DNA of 21,944 nucleotides from UMGS973 sp964507795 (GCA_964507795.1 CAZDQV010000028.1:1-21944); one strand, 5' to 3'; shown: positions 1 through 7,588, numbered from the stretch's first letter. Made by a program: numbers and translations. Notes: a model not told the origin generated them from the letters alone.

Positions 1-5
1 TTCAC

Positions 6-206
6 CTAAATCTTCTCGGTAAAAATGCTTTCAAAAAGCCCAAGCATAAACTCATTAATATTATCTTCTATGCCATAAGTGTCATCGATTGGATTTTCAC
101 AATCTTCATCTTCCTGCTGATAACTTCCTTTTTCCAAATGTTACATACCCATTGTATCTTTACGAAAACCTCTTTTCAACCCATATGCAAACTTTTCTCT
201 TTCATG
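6..206 (-). pseudogene. interrupted small reading frame, family unknown
   Basis: Read on the minus strand from 206, one frame gives 21 protein-like residues (including KFAYGLKRGFRKD), then a TAA at 141-143, then 44 more residues in the same frame ending in NEFMLGLFESIFTEKI and a TAG at 6-8. The second half is acidic and has plausible composition, but its only start would be a TTG at 137 with no Shine-Dalgarno sequence. The first half has no in-frame start either, because its upstream sequence runs into a terminator hairpin. I read it as a decayed small gene or a chance open frame. I recognise no family. Confidence 0.27.
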
Positions 207-212
207 GCAAAC

Positions 213-242
213 AAAAACGCAGAGGGGGTTTATTCCTCTGCG
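213..242 (-). terminator. rho-independent terminator of the 28-residue gene
   Basis: An 8-bp perfect stem, CGCAGAGG (218-225) with CCTCTGCG (235-242), encloses a 9-nt loop. On the minus strand it is followed by TTTTT (217-213). It lies 33 nt past the stop of the 28-residue reading frame at 276-362, so it closes that unit. An A-run on the other flank means it could also work weakly in the opposite direction, but no plus-strand gene lies upstream. Confidence 0.75.
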
Positions 243-275
243 AAAAAATATCTTGTAATATTTGTTTTAGTGTAG

Positions 276-362
276 TTACAGTAAACCCTTTTTAACGATC
301 AAATCGATCATTTCTGCACAATCCACAAAAGTCTGTTTGAAGCCTTCGAATTTCTTGCTCAT
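276..362 (-). CDS. 28-residue small protein, function unknown
   Basis: The frame runs from ATG at 362 to TAA at 276 and encodes 28 residues beginning MSKKFEGFKQTFVDCAEM and ending in IVKKGLL. It has a good Shine-Dalgarno (AAGAGGG, about 5 nt before ATG), a consensus-like promoter about 60 nt upstream (428-456) and a terminator 33 nt downstream. Promoter, ribosome site, frame and terminator thus form a complete unit of about 200 nt. The peptide is lysine-rich at both ends, and its middle (FVDCAEMIDLIV) could form an amphipathic helix; there is one Cys and no signal peptide. I do not recognise it. It could be a real small protein, a leader peptide or a small RNA with an incidental frame. The ribosome site favours translation. 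Confidence 0.55.
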   Translation of the reverse strand: MSKKFEGFKQTFVDCAEMIDLIVKKGLL

Positions 363-427
363 AATATCCCTCTTTTCTTTTTTTGACTTTGTTGTGTTTT
401 TTCTATTCTTTTCTTAACTACATTGTT

Positions 428-456
428 ATTATACCACTTTTATTTGTGGTTCGCAA
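428..456 (-). promoter_or_regulatory. sigma-A-type promoter of the 28-residue gene
   Basis: On the minus strand, TTGCGA (451-456) is followed after exactly 17 bp by a perfect TATAAT (428-433). Transcription would start near 421 and give a leader of about 60 nt before the ATG at 362. Confidence 0.6.
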
Positions 457-606
457 CAAATTTTTTTAAATTAATTTGCTGTTTTTAACAAAAGCTTTTC
501 CCTTCATTGTTACTGAATTTTCGCTCTTGTAACAAGTTTGCTGTGATTTTGACATGCAGATTTCGCCTATGGCAAAGTTTTACCTCTGTCCTCCTGCTTT
601 ATGCGT

Positions 607-655
607 AAAAAAATGGGCATATATGCGGTATATTACCTTGCTCATATGCCCATTT
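607..655 (-). terminator. strong terminator after the Gx transporter operon
   Basis: A perfect 12-bp inverted repeat, AAATGGGCATAT (611-622) and ATATGCCCATTT (644-655), ends on the minus strand in a run of seven T (613-607). It begins 14 nt after the stop codon of the Gx transporter gene and closes the three-gene operon 669-2428. Between it and the promoter at 428-456 I see only a 7-bp inverted repeat, TTGTTAC (507-513) with GTAACAA (529-535). Confidence 0.9.
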
Positions 656-668
656 AGATATTTTGTTG

Positions 669-1187
669 TTATTTCAGCTTCGGAAGCCTGTCTAATATGA
701 AATATGCTGTTATTCCGATTATTGTACCGCTTGCAACACCGGAAAATATTAATACAGGGAAATAAGCGAACATCTTCAGGTTCTCTACCAGCAAAGTCGC
801 TATCAGAATCTGTCCGAAGTTATGGGCCACAGCTCCTGCAATTGAAACTCCTGTGACTGAAAAAATCTTTGCTCTCCTGACCATTACCATCATCGCAAAA
901 GATAAAACTGCACCTGCCAGTGAATAGAGCATTCCGAAAACTCCACTGAACAAAAGTCCCGCAACAAGCACACGCACTATGTTTATACCAAATGCATATC
1001 TATATCCAAGTCTGTATAATGCAATTATAACCACGAGGTTTGCAATACCAAGCTTGATACCTGGCACTCCGAAGTTAAAAGGGATGAGGACTTCTATATA
1101 TGAAAATATCAGTGCCAGCGCGGTCATGAGACCTGACACGGCTGTTTTTTTTGCACTGCTGATGGGTTTTTTATCTGGATATTGCAT
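669..1187 (-). CDS. Gx transporter family protein (Hpre_diP_synt_I family)
   Basis: This is a small integral membrane protein of 172 residues with about five hydrophobic segments. PGIKLGIAN (42-50), followed by a hydrophobic stretch and ALYRLG, is characteristic of the family long labelled heptaprenyl diphosphate synthase component I (PF07456), now usually called Gx transporter. AHNFGQ (121-126) is a second conserved patch. The open frame extends upstream to 1295, but I chose the ATG at 1187: the extra residues lie inside the NusG-II gene in another frame and look unrelated. An AGGAGG lies 14 nt upstream, which is rather far. The gene overlaps the upstream NusG-II gene by 17 bp, suggesting translational coupling. 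Family members often sit beside NusG-II, ApbE or Rnf-type genes, so a redox-cofactor-related role is possible. The true substrate is unknown. Confidence 0.85.
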   Translation of the reverse strand: MQYPDKKPISSAKKTAVSGLMTALALIFSYIEVLIPFNFGVPGIKLGIANLVVIIALYRLGYRYAFGINIVRVLVAGLLFSGVFGMLYSLAGAVLSFAMMVMVRRAKIFSVTGVSIAGAVAHNFGQILIATLLVENLKMFAYFPVLIFSGVASGTIIGITAYFILDRLPKLK

Positions 1188-1533
1188 CGGTTTCCGAGCT
1201 TCCTCCTGTGATTTGTGCCACAACTTTGTTGGGCAGGCATATGATGCTCTGTCCTGTTTTAGAAATCCTGCCCTGGCTGATGCAATCATGTCCATTGCAA
1301 TCTGCCGATTTCATGTACAGGCTGCCATCTTTAATAGCGATTATATTGGTATGCCCGTCTTCAGAGACAGTGATTTCTCTGTCCTCGTCAAGAGAATAAA
1401 TGCCCTGAAGTTTGCCATTTGCATATATCTCGGCACTTGAGCCTGCTTCCTGCCCGAAGGAAAGCATATATGACATTGTAATTCCTATGAGTACAAGAGC
1501 AGCTGCCAGAATTATATCTGCTTTTTTAATCAT
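1171..1533 (-). CDS. NusG domain II-containing membrane-anchored protein
   Basis: A 120-residue protein with an N-terminal hydrophobic segment (about residues 7-25), probably a membrane anchor, followed by an exported beta-rich domain. The domain shows the features of the NusG_II family (PF07009): ADCNGHDC with two cysteines (79 and 84), then KTGQSIICLPNKVV (92-105). Despite the name it is not a transcription factor of the NusG type. The ATG at 1533 has a GGAG about 10 nt upstream and overlaps the end of the DMT transporter gene by 8 bp. Its own 3' end overlaps the Gx transporter gene, so all three are probably made from one message. The molecular function of the family is not established. 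Its pairing with a Gx transporter is common in Clostridia. Confidence 0.88.
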   Translation of the reverse strand: MIKKADIILAAALVLIGITMSYMLSFGQEAGSSAEIYANGKLQGIYSLDEDREITVSEDGHTNIIAIKDGSLYMKSADCNGHDCISQGRISKTGQSIICLPNKVVAQITGGSSETDAISR

Positions 1534-2428
1534 TTTTCTTAAACTCCACGCTACTTATAATAATGGACAGGAGTATCAAGATACTTCCCGCAATCTGCAC
1601 TCCCTGCATAACTTCATGCAGAAAAATGCAGCCAAATACCGTAGCTGAGACTGACTCTAACGGGAATATAACGCCTGCCTGGGAAGCTGATGCGTATTTG
1701 GTTCCAAATACAAACAGCAACTGAGTGAGGAACGTCCCGAATATCACCAAATATATGAATTCTATCACAATCGGTACCGAAATTATATCGACCGTAGGTA
1801 CAGGTTCCCCGAGGAGCAGAGCCATCACCAGAGCTACTCCAAAGGAAAATATGAACTGCATACCTGTTATCAAGGCTACACTCGTTTTCCTTGTATAATA
1901 GTCTGCCGTAACTATGGCTCCGGCATAGCAGAATGCACTTAGGAGAGAAAGCATTTCACCTTTGCCCATGGAAAACTCGCCTGATGTAATGCCTGTTATA
2001 GACATTATTGTGACTCCAATCATCGCTATGGCCGCACTTATAAATACTTTGCCTGCAGGCCTTGATTTTTCGATTATCCATACTATAAAAGGAATAATTA
2101 CAACATATGCTGCTGAGATAAAGGCATTCACTCCTGTATTGATCAATTCAAGCCCCATAGTCTGAAATGCGCCTCCAAGCCCAAACAGAGTACCGCAAAT
2201 AGCTCCTCTTTTCCAGTCTCCGGCCGAGGCATTTTTGAAATCCTTTCGCCATATGATAAGCGCCATAATGGCAGTGAGTAAATCCCTTATAATATTTGTC
2301 CAGTTTGGCGCGATATTATCAAGCACGTCTTTGGCTACAACATATTCGCCACCCCAAAGCAGTGCCGCTATAACAAGTGCTATGACGCCTACCTGCGCTC
2401 CGTATTTTTCAATCAGTTTGTCAAGCAA
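1526..2428 (-). CDS. DMT/EamA family transporter
   Basis: A 300-residue membrane protein with about ten hydrophobic helices in two EamA repeats. It shows the typical N-terminal LLWGGEYVVAK and late FPLESVSATVFG segments of drug/metabolite transporters (PF00892). I place the start at the TTG at 2428, because GGGAGG sits 7 nt before it and the protein then begins LDKLIEKYGAQ. The alternative ATG at 2461 adds 11 unconserved residues and has only a weak ribosome site. It is the first gene of the operon with NusG-II and the Gx transporter, with an 8-bp overlap downstream. The substrate cannot be read from sequence; amino acids or related metabolites are usual for the family. Confidence 0.88.
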   Translation of the reverse strand: MLDKLIEKYGAQVGVIALVIAALLWGGEYVVAKDVLDNIAPNWTNIIRDLLTAIMALIIWRKDFKNASAGDWKRGAICGTLFGLGGAFQTMGLELINTGVNAFISAAYVVIIPFIVWIIEKSRPAGKVFISAAIAMIGVTIMSITGITSGEFSMGKGEMLSLLSAFCYAGAIVTADYYTRKTSVALITGMQFIFSFGVALVMALLLGEPVPTVDIISVPIVIEFIYLVIFGTFLTQLLFVFGTKYASASQAGVIFPLESVSATVFGCIFLHEVMQGVQIAGSILILLSIIISSVEFKKND

Positions 2429-2499
2429 ACAAAAACCTCCCTTTATTCCTCTGCTTTGCATATCATCTCAATACAATACCAAGTCACGTTTCATCTAAT

Positions 2500-2528
2500 A
2501 TTTTATATGATTTATCTATCACATGCAA
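2500..2528 (-). promoter_or_regulatory. promoter of the DMT-NusG_II-Gx operon
   Basis: On the minus strand, TTGCAT (2523-2528), a 17-bp spacer and TAAAAT (2500-2505) match the sigma-A pattern at most positions. Transcription would begin near 2493, about 65 nt before the TTG start at 2428. Confidence 0.5.
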
Positions 2529-2583
2529 GCATCATAATATGCTTATTTCAATCATGCAAATCGGGCGACAAAGCAATTGCTTT
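2527..2583. promoter_or_regulatory. inverted repeats in the divergent intergenic region (possible operators)
   Basis: Two dyads lie between the divergent promoters. AAGCAT (2527-2532) and ATGCTT (2539-2544) are separated by 6 bp and overlap the -35 of the leftward operon promoter. A perfect 14-bp palindrome, AAAGCAATTGCTTT, lies at 2570-2583. Either could bind a regulator of the operon or of the esterase. No regulator gene is adjacent, and such short dyads also occur by chance in AT-rich DNA. Confidence 0.3.
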
Positions 2584-2659
2584 TTGTTAGAATTCAAAAC
2601 GCAGCATCGTCAAGGACAAAACCTCTTTGCCAAGTCTGAAAATTTAGAAAAATAGACAA

Positions 2660-2688
2660 TTGAAATTTTTCAACGCATCGCCTAATAT
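2660..2688 (+). promoter_or_regulatory. promoter of the lipoprotein esterase gene
   Basis: TTGAAA (2660-2665), a 17-bp spacer and TAATAT (2683-2688) form a near-consensus sigma-A promoter. The predicted leader is about 35 nt and carries an AGGAGAAAGA ribosome site just before the ATG at 2730. Confidence 0.6.
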
Positions 2689-2729
2689 ATATGCAGAAAT
2701 CTCATTTATAAATACAGGAAGGAGAAAGA

Positions 2730-4406
2730 ATGAAAAAGAAATTGATATTTGGTCTTGCTATGATATGCATTCTTGCAATCGCAATGACAGGCTGCGGCAG
2801 CTCGAATGAAGACCCGTTAAAAGCAGATTGCCATAACGGTGTCATGGTAGGACAGGAAGAAGAAGACGGAGTTATTTCGTTCCTGGGAGTTCCTTATGCG
2901 ACACCTCCTGTAGGTGATTTGAGATGGAAAGCTCCCGTAGCGGCAGAAGAAAGCGATGAAGAGATAATCTGCGATGAATTTGGAGATACTGCACTTCAAT
3001 ATGAATGGCCGACAGAGCCGGCATCATATTATGAAAAGAGTGAAGACTGCCTGACGCTTAATATCTGGAAAGGCAAAGATGCAGGTGATGACCCTAAGGC
3101 TGTTATGGTATGGATTCACGGTGGTGCCCATTCATGGGGCGGCACAACAGACCCGTCATACAACGCTCACAACTTTGTAGCTGCACATCCTGACGTTATT
3201 TTTGTGACAATAAACTATCGTCTCGGCATGATGTCATGGGCGGATTTCTCAGATATCCCTGGCGGTGAAGATTATACAGATATAAATCTGGGACTTCGTG
3301 ACAACATCATGGCACTTGAATGGATTCAGCAGAATATCGCAAGCTTCGGCGGAGATCCTGACAACGTAACACTGCTTGGAGAATCAGCTGGAGGAGGCTC
3401 GGCAATAGCACTGCTTATGTCACCTCTCACAGAAGGGCTTTTTAACAAAGTAATCGCTGAAAGCGGCTCAACATCAACTTCAGCAGACGGTGTATTCAAC
3501 AAAGTTACAAAAGAAGAAGGTACTGTTGGACCATATGTTGCATCAAGAGATGACGCGAAAGCATACGCAAAAGAAATCGCAGATGCCGCAGGTTGTGAAA
3601 CTATGGACGAACTTCTTGAGCTCAGTGCCGAAGATCTGATGGAACTCGACTGGGATTACGGTCTTGGAGATTTGTCATGTGCTCTTGTAGCAGATGGAGA
3701 AGTTCTCCCGTATCCTGAAGATATGGCTGACGCTTTGAAAGCTGCTGCCGAAAGAGGAGTGAAATTCATGCACGGCACCAATGCAGATGAATGGAACTAT
3801 TTCATGACAGACTCGGACGGAGACACTGACGAAGAGAAATTCGACAGCTGGAAATCCGATTTGGACGACATGTGGGACAGCTGGTATGAGGACTCTGACA
3901 ACCAGACTTTGATGGATGAGTTCTACGAACTGGAAGCTGCCAATATTGATGAAGAATACGCAAAGGATTCGGAATTAAAAGATGCTTTGATCAAATCGGC
4001 ATTCAGAACAGAACAATGGAGATATTCACATATCCAGTTGGCTGACGTATACAGCGAAGCTGGCGGTGAGCAGTACACGTATCTGTGGAATATCCCATCA
4101 TCAAAAGACAAGTATTACAAGAGTGCCTGCCATGCAATTGAACTGGCCTTTGTCTTTAACAATACAGACGATGACGCATACGCCGGAACAAATCTTGATG
4201 AGACATCAGTAGAGCGCACGCATACAGCATGGGCAAACTTTGCAAAGACTGGAAACCCATCGATTGACGATGCAGACTGGCAAGTTTATGACAGCTCAGA
4301 CCGTAATACCATGATGATAGAACTTGACGGCTGGAAAATAGAGTCCGATCCGGACAGCAGACAAAGAGAAATAGTAGAAGAAATACTTGGACCTCTCTAC
4401 AGATAA
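2730..4406 (+). CDS. type-B carboxylesterase/lipase family lipoprotein
   Basis: A 558-residue alpha/beta-hydrolase of the carboxylesterase family (PF00135, pNB-esterase and cholinesterase relatives). It starts with a lysine-rich, hydrophobic signal peptide ending in lipobox M-T-G-C, so Cys22 should be lipidated and the enzyme anchored outside the membrane. Family motifs appear in order: EDCLTLNIW (105-113), oxyanion loop HGGAHSWGG (130-138), nucleophile elbow GESAG with Ser219, an acidic residue in GTNADE (349-354), and a His in ACHAIELAF (His468). The triad is therefore complete. The protein is unusually acidic, with D/E-rich stretches around 360-415. The ATG has a good GGAG ribosome site. 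It is the only plus-strand gene, transcribed alone between its promoter and a bidirectional terminator. It hydrolyses carboxylic esters; the natural substrate is unknown. Confidence 0.92.
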   Translation: MKKKLIFGLAMICILAIAMTGCGSSNEDPLKADCHNGVMVGQEEEDGVISFLGVPYATPPVGDLRWKAPVAAEESDEEIICDEFGDTALQYEWPTEPASYYEKSEDCLTLNIWKGKDAGDDPKAVMVWIHGGAHSWGGTTDPSYNAHNFVAAHPDVIFVTINYRLGMMSWADFSDIPGGEDYTDINLGLRDNIMALEWIQQNIASFGGDPDNVTLLGESAGGGSAIALLMSPLTEGLFNKVIAESGSTSTSADGVFNKVTKEEGTVGPYVASRDDAKAYAKEIADAAGCETMDELLELSAEDLMELDWDYGLGDLSCALVADGEVLPYPEDMADALKAAAERGVKFMHGTNADEWNYFMTDSDGDTDEEKFDSWKSDLDDMWDSWYEDSDNQTLMDEFYELEAANIDEEYAKDSELKDALIKSAFRTEQWRYSHIQLADVYSEAGGEQYTYLWNIPSSKDKYYKSACHAIELAFVFNNTDDDAYAGTNLDETSVERTHTAWANFAKTGNPSIDDADWQVYDSSDRNTMMIELDGWKIESDPDSRQREIVEEILGPLYR

Positions 4407-4412
4407 AAAACT

Positions 4413-4448
4413 CAATCAAAAAGGACCCCGCAGGGTCCTTTTTGATTG
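4413..4448. terminator. bidirectional terminator between the esterase gene and gabT
   Basis: A perfect 16-bp inverted repeat, CAATCAAAAAGGACCC (4413-4428) and GGGTCCTTTTTGATTG (4433-4448), closes on a 4-nt loop. The A5/T5 blocks on both arms give each strand a GC-rich stem followed by a T-run. It lies 6 nt after the esterase stop and 7 nt after the gabT stop, so it serves both convergent genes. Confidence 0.93.
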
Positions 4449-4455
4449 TATATAA

Positions 4456-5811
4456 TTACATGTTAGCTACGATAGCATCTTCAAAGATCTTGAGACCTGC
4501 TTCGAGCTGCTCGTCAGTTACGCAAAGTGGGCAAAGGAATCTGATTACGTTGTTGTATGTTCCTGCTGCTTCAAGTAACAGACCGTTGTTCATAGCTGTC
4601 TGTACGATCTTGCCTACTAATTCTGCATTAGGCTCTTTAGTTGCCTTGCTCTTAACAAATTCAACACCCATCATAGCACCAAGGCCTCTAACGTCTCCTA
4701 CTACTTCGTATTTGTCTTTCCATTCGTTGAATCTCTTCATGCCTACATCTGCAATGTGCATAGCTTTTGCAGGATAGTCATCTCTCTGCATTATTTCTGC
4801 AACCTTTAATGCTGATGCTGCTGATAATGCGTTGGCACCAAAAGTACCGCCGATAGTGCCGCCTGTTACAGCGTCCATAATCTCTGCTCTTGCAGTTACT
4901 GCTGATAATGGTAATCCTGCACCGATTGACTTGGCTGTAGTCATGATATCAGGAGCTGCACCTGCATCTGCGAAATACTGTGAAGCAAACATCTTGCCTG
5001 ATCTTGCCCATCCGCACTGTACTTCGTCACAAATCATCAGGATACCGTGTTCGTCGCAGATTTTTCTTACTGCTTTAACCCATTCGATTGGAGCTGGAAC
5101 GAATCCGCCTTCGCCCTGTACAGGTTCGAATACGATTGCTGCGCATGCATCATAAGGAGTAGCTTCGATAAATACGTCTTCTAATTTCTTAACATAGTAG
5201 TCGATAGCTTCTGCTTCAGTCATGTTGCCGGGAGCTCTGTAAAGGTTAGGGAATTCTGCTCTGTATACGCCATCAGGGAAAGGTCCCATGCCTACTGCAT
5301 ATGCTTTTTTGGCTGTCATTGTCATTGTCAATGATGTTCTGCCGTGGAATGCACCTGTGAATACGATGATGTTAGGTCTGCCTGTATAGTTTCTTGCAAC
5401 CTTAACTGCGTTTTCGTCTGCTTCTGAACCTGAGCATACGAACATTGTTTTTTTCTGGTCGCCTTTAACAGGAACGATTTCGTTCATCTTCTCTGCCAAT
5501 GCAACATATCCTTCGTGAGTTGTGATATTGAACATTGAGTGGAAGAATTTATCAGCCTGATCTTTAACTGCTGCGATACATTCAGGGTTGCTGTATCCAA
5601 TGTTTAATACGCCTACGCCGCCAATCCAGTCAAGGAAGATGTTGCCGTCAACGTCTTCAAACATAGCGCCTTCGCCTCTTTTGATTACTGCTTTGTAAGC
5701 AGTTCCGATACCGTTAGGAACAGCCTTCGCTCTTCTGTCCATGATTTCCTTGCCTTTTGGGCCTGGAAGTGTGCCTGTTACGATTTTAGGTAATGCTTCT
5801 CTTAATGACAT
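4456..5811 (-). CDS. gabT: class III aminotransferase, probable 4-aminobutyrate aminotransferase
   Basis: A 451-residue PLP-dependent class III (ornithine/GABA-type) aminotransferase (PF00202). It has the cofactor phosphate site CSGSEADENAVK (126-137), the Asp of ICDEVQ (Asp262) that contacts the pyridine nitrogen, the Schiff-base lysine in TTAKSIGAGLP (Lys294), and GGTFGANALS (321-330). These point to 4-aminobutyrate plus 2-oxoglutarate giving succinate semialdehyde plus glutamate. Related omega-amino acids such as 5-aminovalerate remain possible. The ATG has a strong GAGGAGG 8 nt upstream. Codon use stands out: nearly all Arg are AGA and Ile/Asn prefer ATC/AAC, as in the ribosomal protein genes here and unlike neighbouring genes rich in ATA. 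This suggests strong expression and a central catabolic role. It is transcribed alone. Confidence 0.87.
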   Translation of the reverse strand: MSLREALPKIVTGTLPGPKGKEIMDRRAKAVPNGIGTAYKAVIKRGEGAMFEDVDGNIFLDWIGGVGVLNIGYSNPECIAAVKDQADKFFHSMFNITTHEGYVALAEKMNEIVPVKGDQKKTMFVCSGSEADENAVKVARNYTGRPNIIVFTGAFHGRTSLTMTMTAKKAYAVGMGPFPDGVYRAEFPNLYRAPGNMTEAEAIDYYVKKLEDVFIEATPYDACAAIVFEPVQGEGGFVPAPIEWVKAVRKICDEHGILMICDEVQCGWARSGKMFASQYFADAGAAPDIMTTAKSIGAGLPLSAVTARAEIMDAVTGGTIGGTFGANALSAASALKVAEIMQRDDYPAKAMHIADVGMKRFNEWKDKYEVVGDVRGLGAMMGVEFVKSKATKEPNAELVGKIVQTAMNNGLLLEAAGTYNNVIRFLCPLCVTDEQLEAGLKIFEDAIVANM

Positions 5812-5870
5812 TTTAATTTCCTCCTCATTATATATTAAACTTGCGTTTTAATAATACAATTCCTCAGTTC

Positions 5871-5899
5871 ATTATATCCCTTTATATATCTCATTTCAA
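5871..5899 (-). promoter_or_regulatory. strong promoter of gabT
   Basis: On the minus strand, TTGAAA (5894-5899), a 17-bp spacer and a perfect TATAAT (5871-5876). The leader would be about 50 nt. The promoter lies between gabT and the stop of the metallo-hydrolase gene. No convincing terminator separates the two, so some read-through into gabT is possible. Confidence 0.75.
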
Positions 5900-5938
5900 A
5901 TAATAAATTTGCTGATTTTGATATACTAGTATGACAAA

Positions 5939-7588
5939 TCAGTCATTATTCCCGGTTATAACTGAACCCAGATTCAATGAATCCTTTTGGAGTGCCAGCA
6001 CCAGATCATTTATTTTTGACATTTTTTCCGGTGAAATATTCTCTCCCATAACAAGTCCCGTATTGTAAAGCAGATTTTCCATCTGGTTGTGTATCTCTAT
6101 GATTCTCTGTTTTGTCGCCTCCACAGCCTCATTGTCTATAGCATCCTCAAAAATCTGCTCTTTGTCTACAATCTCTGTCTTTTTGAGCTCGAATTCAGAA
6201 ACACCTGTAACAACTACAGGATCATATCCAAGCCTGTTTTTGATTTCTGATGCAAGGGCTTTTTTGGATTCAAGCTCGCCATGAACCAGGAACAGCTGCT
6301 TAGGCTTAATCTGAAATCCTGCAAGCCAGCCCAGAAGGCCTTCTTTGTCCGCATGCCCCGAAAACCCTTCAAGGTTATATATTTCTGCATTCACATGAAC
6401 TGCTTCACCAAAGAGGACAATATCCTTTTGACCTTCTGTAAGCATCCTGCCCAAAGTCCCTTCTGCCTGATATCCTACAAATATGACACTTGATTTTGGA
6501 TCCCACAGGTTGTGCTTGAGATGGTGTCTGATTCTGCCGGCCTCACACATTCCGCTCGCAGATATGATTATCTTTGGCTTCCTGTCCATATTGAGCGCCT
6601 GTGACTCTGCTGTGGATCTTGTGAATTTCAGGTTTGGAAAATCCAGAGGATTGTCACCTTTTAATATGTATGCTTTGGTTTCATCATCAAACACCTGCGC
6701 ATTCCTGCGAAATACTTCAGTTGCTGTAGTTGCCATAGGACTGTCTATATATACGGTGAGCTTTTCGAGTTCTTCTCTGTATTCGGTTCTCTCAAGATAA
6801 AACCTGTTGAATTCATAAATAAGCTCCTGCGTCCTGCCTACGGCAAATGACGGAATAACAACAGTGCCTCCTCTTTTGGTTGTTTTGATTACTATATCCA
6901 AAAGCTGCTCTATACTTGTTGAATTTTCGGGATGAAGCCTGTTGCCGTAAGTGGATTCCATAATTACATAATCCGCTTTTTTGATTATTGTCGGATCTCT
7001 CAGTATCGGTCTGTCCAAAACTCCCAAATCTCCCGAAAACACCGTCTTGTAGACAGTGTCTTCCTCTGTTATCCAAAGCTCTGTTATCGCTGAGCCAAGA
7101 ATGTGTCCTGCATCATTGAAAACGATTTTCATTTCATCGTTGATTTCAAAGAGCTGATCATACATAACCGGCCTGACATATTTGAGTGTTTCTTCAGAAT
7201 CCTTAACTGTATACAGCGGTTCTACAAGTTTCCTGCCCGCTCTTTCGTTTTTGCGGTTTTGCCATTCAGCTTCTTTTTCGTGTATGAAGCCACTGTCTTT
7301 GAGCATTACATCGAGTAGATCCGCTGTGGCATCCGTGCAATATATTGTTCCTTTGAAGCCTCTCTTCACCAGAAGCGGCAGTCTGCCGCAGTGGTCTATA
7401 TGCGCATGGCTTAATATTACACACTCTATTTCTGAAGGATCAAATGGAAACGGTTCCCCGTTTAATGCCTCCTGTGCTTTACCACCCTGAAACTGTCCGC
7501 AGTCAAGAAGTATTTTGTGGTTCTCTGTCGAAATTAGATGACATGAACCTGTTACCCCTGTTGCTGCTCCGCAAAACTTAATCCTCAT
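5939..7588 (-). CDS. MBL-fold / beta-CASP metallo-hydrolase (CPSF73-like RNA-processing family)
   Basis: A 549-residue metallo-beta-lactamase-fold protein with a beta-CASP insertion and a C-terminal RMMBL/Zn-dependent RNA-specificity segment (PF10996, PF07521). Two-metal residues are visible: HAHIDH (61-66), His162 in DAGHILGSA, Asp187 in FSGDLG, and the beta-CASP/C-terminal motifs SASGMCEAGRIRHHL (343-357), GFSGHAD (408-414) and LVHGE (434-438). The active site looks intact. Relatives include archaeal and eukaryotic CPSF73-type nucleases and bacterial YsaA-type proteins; the role of the bacterial branch is poorly defined but presumed RNA cleavage or turnover. I chose ATG 7588 (MRIKFCGAATGVTGSCHL), 11 nt after AAGGAG; a TTG at 7594 is possible. 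It lies 24 nt after pncB and is probably cotranscribed with it. Confidence 0.9.
   Translation of the reverse strand: MRIKFCGAATGVTGSCHLISTENHKILLDCGQFQGGKAQEALNGEPFPFDPSEIECVILSHAHIDHCGRLPLLVKRGFKGTIYCTDATADLLDVMLKDSGFIHEKEAEWQNRKNERAGRKLVEPLYTVKDSEETLKYVRPVMYDQLFEINDEMKIVFNDAGHILGSAITELWITEEDTVYKTVFSGDLGVLDRPILRDPTIIKKADYVIMESTYGNRLHPENSTSIEQLLDIVIKTTKRGGTVVIPSFAVGRTQELIYEFNRFYLERTEYREELEKLTVYIDSPMATTATEVFRRNAQVFDDETKAYILKGDNPLDFPNLKFTRSTAESQALNMDRKPKIIISASGMCEAGRIRHHLKHNLWDPKSSVIFVGYQAEGTLGRMLTEGQKDIVLFGEAVHVNAEIYNLEGFSGHADKEGLLGWLAGFQIKPKQLFLVHGELESKKALASEIKNRLGYDPVVVTGVSEFELKKTEIVDKEQIFEDAIDNEAVEATKQRIIEIHNQMENLLYNTGLVMGENISPEKMSKINDLVLALQKDSLNLGSVITGNND

Noticed and set aside
89..295. 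68-residue plus-strand open frame
   Set aside because: It runs through the terminator hairpin and antisense to the 28-residue gene, has no ribosome site, and its composition (runs of Phe and Leu) is typical of antisense frames.
466..555. 29-residue minus-strand frame (MSKSQQTCYKSEN...)
   Set aside because: It has only a weak GGCGAA upstream, no promoter of its own that I can see, and overlaps a 7-bp inverted repeat. Evidence is too thin next to the better 28-residue gene.
979..1440. 153-residue plus-strand open frame
   Set aside because: It lies antisense to the Gx and NusG-II genes, both recognised by motifs, and has no ribosome site.
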